6,855 nucleotides of DNA, from assembly GCA_026706425.1 (NCBI GenBank), contig JAPOYW010000444.1, positions 1-6,855 of the forward strand, read 5' to 3'. Position numbers and translations under genes: made by a program. This DNA comes from Gammaproteobacteria bacterium. GTDB taxonomy: Bacteria > Pseudomonadota > Gammaproteobacteria > Pseudomonadales > Azotimanducaceae. The notes below the pieces were generated by a model, which searched no databases, had not been told where the DNA came from, and saw only the letters and a program-made list of their open reading frames with translations. Shown in pieces: positions 1 through 6,106 of the stretch (positions within the stretch are counted from its first letter, which is position 1; every line of letters starts with the position of its first letter).

Positions 1-314
1 TGGCGTTCCCGCTCGGGGAGGCCCGCATGCGCCTCGATGCGGCGGAGTTGATGATCCGCAAGGCGTCGTGGCTGATCGACAACGGCCAACCCTGCGGGGC
101 GGAGGCCAACATGGCCAAATGGCTGGCCGCCGACGCCTGCTTCCAAGCCGCGGACCAGGCCGTGCAGACGCACGGCGGCTTCGGCTACGCGACGGAGTTC
201 CACGTCGAACGGTACTGGCGGGAAGCGCGGATGCAGCGGCTCGCGCCGATCTCCCAGGAGATGGTGCTGAACTACGTGTCGGAGCACGTATTGGGGCTGC
301 CGCGGTCGTACTGA
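1..314 (+). CDS. Acyl-CoA dehydrogenase, C-terminal fragment (5' end outside window)
   Basis: The frame is open from base 3 to the TGA at 312-314, giving 103 residues of a gene that begins upstream; the ATG at 27 is internal. The segment is the C-terminal helical domain of an FAD-dependent acyl-CoA dehydrogenase, which oxidises acyl-CoA thioesters to enoyl-CoA and passes electrons to electron-transfer flavoprotein. Diagnostic blocks are the QxHGGFGY motif (HGGFGY at bases 171-188), the following RYWREAR segment, and the ending EHVLGLPRSY. Aligned by eye to medium-chain enzymes, the position of the usual catalytic Glu (in their YEGT motif) falls in APIS (243-254), so no Glu stands there. This is known in subfamilies that take the base from another helix, which would lie outside the window. 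The substrate cannot be inferred. It is convergent with the fic gene, 14 bases away, with no recognisable terminator between. Confidence 0.93.
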   Translation, partial: AFPLGEARMRLDAAELMIRKASWLIDNGQPCGAEANMAKWLAADACFQAADQAVQTHGGFGYATEFHVERYWREARMQRLAPISQEMVLNYVSEHVLGLPRSY

Positions 315-328
315 AGCGGTAACCCGCG

Positions 329-1345
329 CTAGCCAGCCAGCTCCTCCAGGTCGGGTTCGCCGTTGCAGGGCGGCAGATAGTCGTCGCCGACCCGTCGGCC
401 CCCGTTTCCGGTGGGACGGTTCAATTTCCCTGACAATGCCTGATGCGCGACGTCAATAGCCCCTTGAGTCAGGTCCAGAGCCAACAAGGCGACTCGATTG
501 ACGAACGCTCGGAGGTCTCCCCTGTCCGCAACTTCCAATACGTTGATGTAGGCGGGTTTCGCAAAAGCCGTCACGATTGGCGGCGGCAGATTCCGCTTTA
601 CGTACGCGTACGCCATCAACAGCCTCGACACCCGTCCGTTGCCGTCCTGGAACGGGTGCGTGCGCACGAAACGGTGATGCAACCAAGCGGCCTCGACCTC
701 GACGGGGTAGCGGCGCGGGGCCACCTCATCGTGGTGGATGGCGAAGAACCGGTCCATCTCCGCTTCGACATGCTCGGGTGGGCAATATTGGTGGACGACG
801 CCGTCGGGACGCCGAGGGTTGTTCGGGGCGATCTTCCAGACGCCCTTGCGAACGAAGGGCACCTGCACCTTCCTGACCCGGCCATCGACGACGGTCAACC
901 CCGTGACCGTTTCCTGGTGACGGGTTAACAACGCGTGCCAGCTCTTCAGCATGCTCGCCGTCAACGGGCGTCCTTCAGCCACATCCTGCCAGACCATCTC
1001 GCACGCGGCGGTCTGATCTTCGAGCAATCCGCTGATAACTCGATCATCAAGGTTTTCGAGCGTGTGGGCGCCCACCACGCCCGCGAACCCTTCGGCGACC
1101 AACTGCTCGGTCACGCCGCGTTTGAGTGTATAGAGTCCTTCGATCTGACCGGTCTCGATCGCGAACGCGCGGTTGCGTTCGGCGAGCCACGCCTCGATGA
1201 AGCGGTCGGCCGGGTCTCCCGCCTTCATCTTCGCACGCGCCTCGAGCCACTGCCGTTCAAGGACGCGACACTGCGGGTTGCCCCAGTCTTGTGCACCGTC
1301 GGGCAGGCCTTCCAGCGGCTGCCAGATTTCGGGGTTTTCGTTCAT
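329..1345 (-). CDS. Fic-domain protein (probable protein AMPylator, class II autoinhibited)
   Basis: 338 residues from ATG at 1345 to TAG at 329. Fic enzymes usually transfer AMP from ATP to Ser/Thr/Tyr of target proteins in the cytoplasm; some also remove it. The signature HPFxxGNGRxxR is complete at residues 230-241 (bases 623-658): catalytic His230, Asp234 for metal, Asn236, and phosphate-binding Arg238 and Arg241. An N-terminal TGQIEG at residues 65-70 (bases 1136-1153) fits the (S/T)xxxE(G/N) inhibitory helix. Glu69 is the residue expected to block productive ATP binding, which makes this a class II Fic controlled within its own chain. That agrees with the absence of a separate antitoxin gene beside it. 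The flap preceding the Fic core is present around residues 155-190 (VRKVQVPFVRKGVW region). The roughly 45-residue tail after the Fic core is Gly/Arg/Pro-rich and unassigned. No Shine-Dalgarno sequence is visible; the possible -10 is listed separately. The target is unknown; a housekeeping regulator is as likely as a toxin. Confidence 0.93.
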   Translation of the reverse strand: MNENPEIWQPLEGLPDGAQDWGNPQCRVLERQWLEARAKMKAGDPADRFIEAWLAERNRAFAIETGQIEGLYTLKRGVTEQLVAEGFAGVVGAHTLENLDDRVISGLLEDQTAACEMVWQDVAEGRPLTASMLKSWHALLTRHQETVTGLTVVDGRVRKVQVPFVRKGVWKIAPNNPRRPDGVVHQYCPPEHVEAEMDRFFAIHHDEVAPRRYPVEVEAAWLHHRFVRTHPFQDGNGRVSRLLMAYAYVKRNLPPPIVTAFAKPAYINVLEVADRGDLRAFVNRVALLALDLTQGAIDVAHQALSGKLNRPTGNGGRRVGDDYLPPCNGEPDLEELAG

Positions 1346-1357
1346 GCCGGGATTATA
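1346..1357 (-). promoter_or_regulatory. Possible -10 box for fic, placed for a leaderless transcript
   Basis: On the minus strand a perfect TATAAT occupies 1357 to 1352, with six bases between it and the A of the fic ATG at 1345. Transcription starting at the usual distance would begin at or next to the start codon, giving a leaderless mRNA. This fits the lack of a Shine-Dalgarno sequence. No good -35 hexamer lies 16-18 bases upstream (the bases there read TCGAGG), so this is a single-motif prediction. It does stand out as AT-rich in a GC-rich region. Confidence 0.35.
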
Positions 1358-1385
1358 GTCCGTACTGCAAGGCGCCTCGATTCGG

Positions 1386-2363
1386 TCAGTCGCAGAATAC
1401 GCCCAACGCCGTCATGACCTCGCGTTCCTTGCGGCGGCCCGCCGGGTTGTTCAGAAGCTGCCCGTGCACCACAAGGCTCGACGATCCGCCGCCGTCTAGG
1501 TTCAGGGCTTCTTCGGCCCCCAGCTCGACCATTATCGCCGCCAGTTCCTCCAGCCTGACGCCCCGGCTCTCCTTCTGCCGGCCATCCACCAGGAGAAGGA
1601 GCAGCGTGCCGTCGGCGGCGACGCCCGCAGCGGTGCGCGGGTGCGTGTAGGGAATCGCCGTGCCGAAGAACACCTCCTCGTTCGTAGTGACCTTGATCCG
1701 ACCGTTGGAGACCAGAGCGGGTCCGCCGCCGAGCGCGTCTTGGACGTTCCACGGCGTCGACGTTGCCGGGTCGAGCTCCGCCGGCGAGCCTTGCCGATGC
1801 GGCGGCGGTGCCGACCAAGCCTGCAGGTTCCCTTCCCGACTGGTCGCCCACGCGATGTCGAAACCCGCCGACGTCAGACCCAAGGCGGCGCGGGCAGTCG
1901 GGTAGCGCACGTCATCCCGCACCGCCGAACGCGTGGCAGGCGCTTCGATGACACCGTCGATGACCAGAAGACCAGCGTGGCGGGCAGGCGTACGTTCCAT
2001 GGTGAAATAGCCGCCGTTGATGACGACGCAGGCGCCGGTGTCGGCGGCGAAACTCGACACGGTTTCGCGGCGGTCCGTCGGATCGTCGGAGACCAGGACC
2101 TCCACCCGTCCCGAATCCTCTCCCCCTACCACCGATACGTACCAGGCGCGCAACGGCAGTTTCGGATCCACGCCCGCGTAGACCCGTACGCCCACCGGAA
2201 GATCGGCGTTTAGGGACTCTACGGGTTCCCATGCCAGATCCGGTGCCGCGGCTGCCCAAGTGAACACCGTCGCGCTGCTGATCACGCATGCCACGAACGC
2301 CTGCAGTTGATCGCGAAGCCGTCCTTGCACGTCATCAACCCCGCCAGACCGTGCGTCGATCAT
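1386..2363 (-). CDS. Exported phosphodiester glycosidase family protein (NAGPA/DUF2233-like)
   Basis: 325 residues from ATG at 2363 to TGA at 1386. The family includes the enzyme that uncovers mannose-6-phosphate by removing GlcNAc from a phosphodiester; bacterial members act on phosphodiester-linked sugars, usually outside the cytoplasm. Family blocks appear in order: INGGYF (residues 115-120), LGGGP (211-215), HPRTAAGV (241-248), LLLVDGRQ (256-263), LNLDGGGSSS (287-296), and a closing NNP...ER.V..AL. A signal peptide is likely: basic residues at 15 and 17, a hydrophobic stretch at 20-37, and a small-residue AAAA site near 37-40, so the mature protein would be periplasmic or secreted. The annotated ATG has no Shine-Dalgarno sequence. 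The in-frame GTG at 2330 (residue 12) has GGCGGGG ending eight bases upstream and gives a more typical signal peptide, so the true start may be there. It lies 31 bases downstream of the membrane-protein gene and 40 bases before fic. The substrate is unknown. Confidence 0.87.
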   Translation of the reverse strand: MIDARSGGVDDVQGRLRDQLQAFVACVISSATVFTWAAAAPDLAWEPVESLNADLPVGVRVYAGVDPKLPLRAWYVSVVGGEDSGRVEVLVSDDPTDRRETVSSFAADTGACVVINGGYFTMERTPARHAGLLVIDGVIEAPATRSAVRDDVRYPTARAALGLTSAGFDIAWATSREGNLQAWSAPPPHRQGSPAELDPATSTPWNVQDALGGGPALVSNGRIKVTTNEEVFFGTAIPYTHPRTAAGVAADGTLLLLLVDGRQKESRGVRLEELAAIMVELGAEEALNLDGGGSSSLVVHGQLLNNPAGRRKEREVMTALGVFCD

Positions 2364-2394
2364 ACACGGGGGCGATGCGTCGACAAGGCTGGCG

Positions 2395-3027
2395 CTACGG
2401 TTCGTCCATCACGCTCCGGATCCGGTGCTTGTCCCGCGCCTTCTCGTACGCCTTCCTGGAGATCAGGCCCTCGTCCGCGAGCGCTTTCAGTTCCTCGAGC
2501 TTGTTGTCGAGCCTCGCTTGGTTCGACGCCCGCATGGCTTCGGGTCCCCTCGTTAGTGGGCCCCGGTCCTTGAAGCCGTAGCTCGCCTCCTCGAACTCGA
2601 CTCGCCTATTCACGCTGCGGATCCGGGCGTAGAGCACCTCGATGAGGACGAGACCGAGAAGCATCGGCAGCATCCAGCGAAGGTCTCCCAGATGGTACGC
2701 CTGGTAGATCAGGGCGAGGTTAAGTGCCTGGATCAATGAGGCCAGCGCGAAGAGCATTCGCTTTTGGTAGCGCTTCGTCGTCTCGCCCGCCGACTGATCC
2801 GACTCGTTCGTCATCCGCCAGCCGATCCGGTCGACATCGTTGGCGATGTAGCGGAAGAACTGGGAGACGCCGATCAGGAACAGCGCCAACAGGGCGGCCC
2901 GCCAACCGTGGTAGACGAACAGCATGGCGACGAGCAGCACGTAGCCGCCGCCGATGCCGACGAACAGGGTTCCCTTCCAAAGGCGTTGCAGCTTGACGTG
3001 GGCGGTTGACTCGGCGGGTGAGGTCAT
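2395..3027 (-). CDS. Four-helix membrane protein with C-terminal SHOCT-like domain
   Basis: 210 residues from ATG at 3027 to TAG at 2395. I chose this ATG because GAGG lies six bases upstream; a longer reading would have to start at a TTG (3078) and adds 17 undistinguished residues. Hydrophobic segments are at about residues 19-40, 43-61, 91-110 and 116-135, so it should sit in the inner membrane with four helices and a charged 30-residue linker between helices 2 and 3. Residues about 169-204 (NKLEELKALADEGLIS followed by KAYEKAR) match the short SHOCT oligomerisation motif, an L..L..L.d.G.is..eye..k pattern found at the ends of many bacterial membrane proteins. I do not recognise the membrane part as a named family, and no catalytic motif is seen. 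It is 31 bases upstream of the exported glycosidase gene and may share its transcript. Function is unknown. Confidence 0.8.
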   Translation of the reverse strand: MTSPAESTAHVKLQRLWKGTLFVGIGGGYVLLVAMLFVYHGWRAALLALFLIGVSQFFRYIANDVDRIGWRMTNESDQSAGETTKRYQKRMLFALASLIQALNLALIYQAYHLGDLRWMLPMLLGLVLIEVLYARIRSVNRRVEFEEASYGFKDRGPLTRGPEAMRASNQARLDNKLEELKALADEGLISRKAYEKARDKHRIRSVMDEP

Positions 3028-3179
3028 CGACTGCCTCGCGACGGTTGTCCGGACCTGCGGTGGATCGCTAGCGTCCAACGTCTAGCCAACGAAGGCAACG
3101 GCGACCCATCCAGTGCCGGCCCACTGACCTGGCGGGTTCCGCATCACGGTACGCATCCGCGCACCAACGCCTTCGCCGC
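3028..3179. other. Intergenic region between aldolase and membrane-protein genes
   Basis: These 152 bases lie between two minus-strand genes. I see no strong hairpin followed by a T-run and no convincing -35/-10 pair. The only legible signal is the GAGG Shine-Dalgarno sequence near 3034-3037 (minus strand) serving the ATG at 3027. The length would allow a promoter for the membrane-protein/glycosidase genes, but none can be pointed to. Confidence 0.5.
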
Positions 3180-3944
3180 CTACTCCTCAACGCGGGCGCG
3201 CGACTCTTCCACGAATCTACTCGCCGCCCCAAGCAACAACGCGCCCGCGCTGTTCAGGAACACTTGGACTCCGCGTTCCCGCCAATAGCCGTAGTCCTCC
3301 GGGGATCGCGTGACGGTCCCCGCCGCTTTCCCGGCGGTCGCGATCTTTCCGGTGAGCACTTCGATGGTTTCGAGCACGCTCGGATGCCTGGTCTGCCCCG
3401 GCACGCCCAACGCGACGGACAGATCCGAGGGACCGAGGAAGACCACGTCGACGCCTTCGGTGGCGATGATCTCGTCGGCCCGGTCGATGCCGGCGCGGGT
3501 TTCGATCTGCACGACCACGACGGTGGCTTCGTTCGCCGCAGCGACGTAGTCGGGCGTGGGCGCGAAATCGTTGACGCGAACGCCGGCAAGGCCGCGCTTG
3601 CCCATTGGCGGGTACTTCACGGAGTCCACCACCCGCTCGGCCTCCGACGCCGAACTGACCATCGGCGTCATGGTCCCGATCACGCCGGCATCGAGGTACT
3701 TGGCCATCACTTGCTGGGTGTTCTCGCCGACCCGGGCCAGGATGGGAATACGCCGTGCCTCGGCCGCCCGGATCATCTCGACGGCGCTCGCCGGACCGAT
3801 GGGCGCGTGTTCGCCGTCGATCATCAGGAAATCCATGCCGGCGACGGCCAGCACTTCCACGACGGTGGGCGATTCGATGTTGACGAACGCGCCGAGCAGG
3901 GGTTGGCCGGCCTTCAGCCTGGCTCGGAAGGACGGATCAATCAT
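3180..3944 (-). CDS. HpcH/HpaI-family class II aldolase (2-oxo acid aldolase)
   Basis: 254 residues from ATG at 3944 to TAG at 3180, the usual family size (about 250-267). These metal-dependent cytoplasmic enzymes reversibly cleave 4-hydroxy-2-oxo acids to pyruvate and an aldehyde, for example 4-hydroxy-2-oxoheptanedioate or 2-dehydro-3-deoxyglucarate. Key residues sit where HpaI has them: the catalytic His46 in IDGEHAP (residues 42-48), Arg71 in ILARVGEN (68-75), metal-ligand Glu148 in QIETRAG (146-152), and metal-ligand Asp174 in FLGPSDLSVALG (169-180). YPPMGKRG (111-118) is also characteristic. The frame continues upstream to a TTG at 4031, but that stretch would translate a palindromic repeat into an Arg/Pro-rich run. 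The chain from Met30 onward begins MIDPSFRARLKAGQPLLGAF as family members do, so the ATG is preferred. No clear Shine-Dalgarno sequence precedes it. Neighbours do not reveal the substrate, so a specific EC number or symbol is not justified. Confidence 0.93.
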   Translation of the reverse strand: MIDPSFRARLKAGQPLLGAFVNIESPTVVEVLAVAGMDFLMIDGEHAPIGPASAVEMIRAAEARRIPILARVGENTQQVMAKYLDAGVIGTMTPMVSSASEAERVVDSVKYPPMGKRGLAGVRVNDFAPTPDYVAAANEATVVVVQIETRAGIDRADEIIATEGVDVVFLGPSDLSVALGVPGQTRHPSVLETIEVLTGKIATAGKAAGTVTRSPEDYGYWRERGVQVFLNSAGALLLGAASRFVEESRARVEE

Positions 3945-3955
3945 CGTCGGTTCGC

Positions 3956-4002
3956 GCCGTGGGGGACGCCCTTGTGGCGTCCCATCGGTATTTCGCCACG
4001 GC
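3956..4002 (-). promoter_or_regulatory. Stacked stem in the aldolase leader
   Basis: On the minus strand GCCGTGG (4002-3996) is complementary to CCACGGC (3962-3956). The 3' arm of hairpin A runs straight into CCACGGC without a gap, so the 8-bp and 7-bp helices could stack into about 15 bp, with a 12-base bulge on the 5' side only. The structure ends 11 bases before the aldolase ATG at 3944, covering much of the region a ribosome would bind. An effect on translation is inference; it applies only if transcription starts upstream of 4002. Confidence 0.4.
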
Positions 4003-4044
4003 CTGCGGGCATCCAACACGGGCGACGACAAGCATCGCCCCTAC
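3962..4044. repeat. REPIN-like pair of inverted 21-base hairpins
   Basis: Hairpin A (3963-3983, plus strand) has left arm GGGACGCC, loop CTTGT and right arm GGCGTCCC, a perfect 8-bp stem. Hairpin B (4020-4040), read on the minus strand, has left arm GGGCGATG, the same loop CTTGT and right arm CGTCGCCC, an 8-bp stem with one G·T (G·U in RNA) pair. Both are 8+5+8, begin GGG and end CCC, and they face each other across 36 bases. The arms differ in sequence but keep pairing, which looks like conservation of structure. This is the architecture of REP-type palindromes arranged in opposite orientation (REPIN). No second copy was seen in this window, so its repetitive nature in the genome is inferred. 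It lies in the VWA-aldolase gap. Confidence 0.6.
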
Positions 4045-4086
4045 ACTCAAATGCGGAATCCACGAGTCCGTCTTAAGTCCGGTTTT

Positions 4087-6093
4087 CTATCTGGCCAGCT
4101 TCTTGCGCTTGCGCTGCACATAGTCGACGAGGATGTATTCGCCGAGCTTGTCCGGCGACGTGAAGAACACCCGGCCGCCATTGATGCGGGCGATGGCGTC
4201 CATGAAGGCCTTCAGGTGGTAGTCCACGTCGAGCATGAAGGTGTTGATGGCGATGGACTTCTGCGTGCAGCGCTTCACCGCGCGCAGCGTCGCCCGGTAG
4301 GTTTCGGCCGTCGGCGGGTAGGCGAACCGGGCCCGGCCGTTCTCGAGGTGGGCGGTGGGTTCGCCGTCGGAGATCATGATGATCTGCTTGGTGCCGGCGT
4401 TGTGCTTGTCGAGCAGGCGTTCGGCCAAGAGCAGGGCGTGCTGCATGTTGGTGCCGAGCACGTACTCGTCCCATTGCAGGAACGGCAGGTCGTGGGCCTT
4501 GAGTTCCTTGGCGTAGGCCGCGAAGCCGATGACGTGGAAGGAGTCCTTCGGGAAACGCGACGTGATCAGGTTGTGCAGCGCCAGGGCGACCTTCTTCGCC
4601 GCCTGGAACGAGCCGCGCAGCGCCATCGACCACGACAGGTCGACCAGCATGGCGGTCGCCGTCGACGTGATGAGCTCCGAGCGGTAGATCTCGAAGTCCT
4701 CGTGCTTCAAGCGCACGGGAGTTTGCGGGCCGTCCCGATCGATGGCGTTGCGGATGGTGCGCGGCATGTGGAGGTGGAACGGGTCGCCGAACTCGTACGA
4801 CTTGGTCTGTTCGAGCCGTTCGCCGAACCGGCCTTCCTCGGGCAGCGCATGGTTGCCAAGGCTCTGGCGGCGCAACCGGGCATAGATCTCGCCAAGGGCC
4901 TTCTGGCCGATCATGCGGGATCCGCGGGGGGTGAGTTCCCACTTGTCGCCCTTGGGCCGGATGTAGCCCGCCTTCTCGAGCGCGTCGAGCAGCTTCTTCA
5001 AGTCGTCGAGAGATTCCGCCGCGTCGTCGTCGAGCAGCTCCTTCAGGAGGTCGCGGTCGATGCGTTCCAAGTCGTTGGTGCGCTCCGCCACCTGCACCTG
5101 GTTGATGAGTTCGTCGAGTTGGCGCATCTCGCGCATCAACCGCATCGCGGCTTCGAGGTCGATGTCCTCCCGGCCCCCGAACCGGTAGCGGGACGAACGC
5201 GGGGCATGGGCCGACATGGCCTGCGCCAAGCGCTGCAGTTCGTTCTGGAGGTCGGGATCACCGAACCGGTCCGAGAGCAGGGACTGCAGTTGCGCCCGCT
5301 GGTCGGGGGTCAAGGAGTCCATGAGCGATTGCGCCGCCGCCATCTGCTGGCTCATCTGCTCGATGAGTTCCTCCAAGGACTCTGGCGGGTTGTCGCCGAA
5401 CATGTCGCCGTACTTGTCCATGAAGTCCTTGAAAAAGGACTCCATCGCATCGGGGTCGACCCCTTTCGCCTTCTTCGACAGGAGATCGTTCAGGTCCTTC
5501 AGCATGTCCTTCATGCGGTCGATGTCGCCCTTGGACATGTTGTTGACCATTTTCTCGATGTCGTCGAAGAACGTCTGCGTCATGGCCCGGCGCAGTTGGT
5601 TGAGAAGCTCGATATAGCGCTTCTGCGCCTCGGGGTTCAGGAACTCGTAGTCCTCGAGTTCCTGCATCTTGCCCGCGGCATTGTCGGGCAGTTCGTCGAG
5701 CCGCGCCTTGTTCTTCTCGGCGACGTCGCGCATGACATCGCCGACGAGTTCGTCCCCTTCGCCGTCCAGCCACTTGTCGATGGTCCCGCGTTCCAAGTCG
5801 AGAATCTCGTCGAGTTCCTTCTCGATTTCCTTGAACACGCTGCCGAGGTTGAAGCGGTCGAGGTGTTGTCGCTTCTGATTGCGCAGTTGTTTCAGCATGT
5901 CCCGCAGGCCCTGCATGTGGCCGCCCTGGGGGATGTCCATGCCCCGCGAGAACAGGTTGCGCATCGCCCAGCGCAGGTCGCCGTACTCCATGAGGTCGTC
6001 GACCATGGCGCCGAGCGCGTTGTCGGCGTCGACTTCGCCGGCCTGGCTGCCGTCCCATTCCGAGAAGCGGTGATGGGTTGGAAACCTGCGCAT
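4087..6093 (-). CDS. VWA (von Willebrand factor A) domain protein, partner of chelatase-like AAA+ ATPase
   Basis: 668 residues from ATG at 6093 to TAG at 4087. The N-terminus (MRRF, then RFSEWDGSQ at residues 9-17) and GMDIPQGGHMQGLRDML (51-67) resemble the VWA proteins paired with magnesium-chelatase-like ATPases; from memory the mycobacterial Rv0958/Rv0959 pair is alike, with Rv0959 of similar length. Residues about 60-295 are acidic, helix-rich and probably a long stalk. Residues about 345-405 read like a winged helix (ALEKAGYI...KWELTPRG). The C-terminal VWA domain has an intact metal site (MIDAS): DLSWS at 485-489, Thr548 in LGTNM, and Asp576 in ISDGE. No signal peptide or membrane segment is seen, so it is cytoplasmic. 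It starts 13 bases after the stop of the ATPase gene with no good Shine-Dalgarno sequence, suggesting translational coupling. By analogy with chelatase D subunits and MoxR-VWA pairs it links the ATPase ring to a client, which is unknown. The frame opposite it is open for 853 codons but is a shadow. Confidence 0.9.
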   Translation of the reverse strand: MRRFPTHHRFSEWDGSQAGEVDADNALGAMVDDLMEYGDLRWAMRNLFSRGMDIPQGGHMQGLRDMLKQLRNQKRQHLDRFNLGSVFKEIEKELDEILDLERGTIDKWLDGEGDELVGDVMRDVAEKNKARLDELPDNAAGKMQELEDYEFLNPEAQKRYIELLNQLRRAMTQTFFDDIEKMVNNMSKGDIDRMKDMLKDLNDLLSKKAKGVDPDAMESFFKDFMDKYGDMFGDNPPESLEELIEQMSQQMAAAQSLMDSLTPDQRAQLQSLLSDRFGDPDLQNELQRLAQAMSAHAPRSSRYRFGGREDIDLEAAMRLMREMRQLDELINQVQVAERTNDLERIDRDLLKELLDDDAAESLDDLKKLLDALEKAGYIRPKGDKWELTPRGSRMIGQKALGEIYARLRRQSLGNHALPEEGRFGERLEQTKSYEFGDPFHLHMPRTIRNAIDRDGPQTPVRLKHEDFEIYRSELITSTATAMLVDLSWSMALRGSFQAAKKVALALHNLITSRFPKDSFHVIGFAAYAKELKAHDLPFLQWDEYVLGTNMQHALLLAERLLDKHNAGTKQIIMISDGEPTAHLENGRARFAYPPTAETYRATLRAVKRCTQKSIAINTFMLDVDYHLKAFMDAIARINGGRVFFTSPDKLGEYILVDYVQRKRKKLAR

Positions 6094-6106
6094 CTCGATG
6101 CGGCCG

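Noticed and set aside
312..331. Bidirectional terminator between the convergent dehydrogenase and fic genes.
   Set aside because: Only four-base complementarities around 315-330 and no T-run; too weak to call.
329..1345. Fic/antitoxin (FicTA or Phd-Doc type) two-gene toxin module.
   Set aside because: No small antitoxin gene lies beside it, and the inhibitory motif is within the Fic chain itself.
443..1417. Plus-strand open frames of about 160 codons opposite fic.
   Set aside because: No recognisable motif; they mirror the Fic coding frame, which has complete catalytic and inhibitory motifs.
3028..3078. Seventeen-residue extension of the membrane protein from a TTG at 3078.
   Set aside because: The ATG at 3027 has a GAGG ribosome site six bases upstream; the extension has neither a ribosome site nor conserved features.
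3945..4031. N-terminal extension of the aldolase from a TTG at 4031.
   Set aside because: The extension translates the palindromic element into Arg/Pro-rich sequence, while the family N-terminus begins at the ATG at 3944.
4020..4040. Intrinsic terminator for the VWA gene.
   Set aside because: The hairpin stem is short and no U-run follows on the minus strand; its match to hairpin A favours a repeat element.
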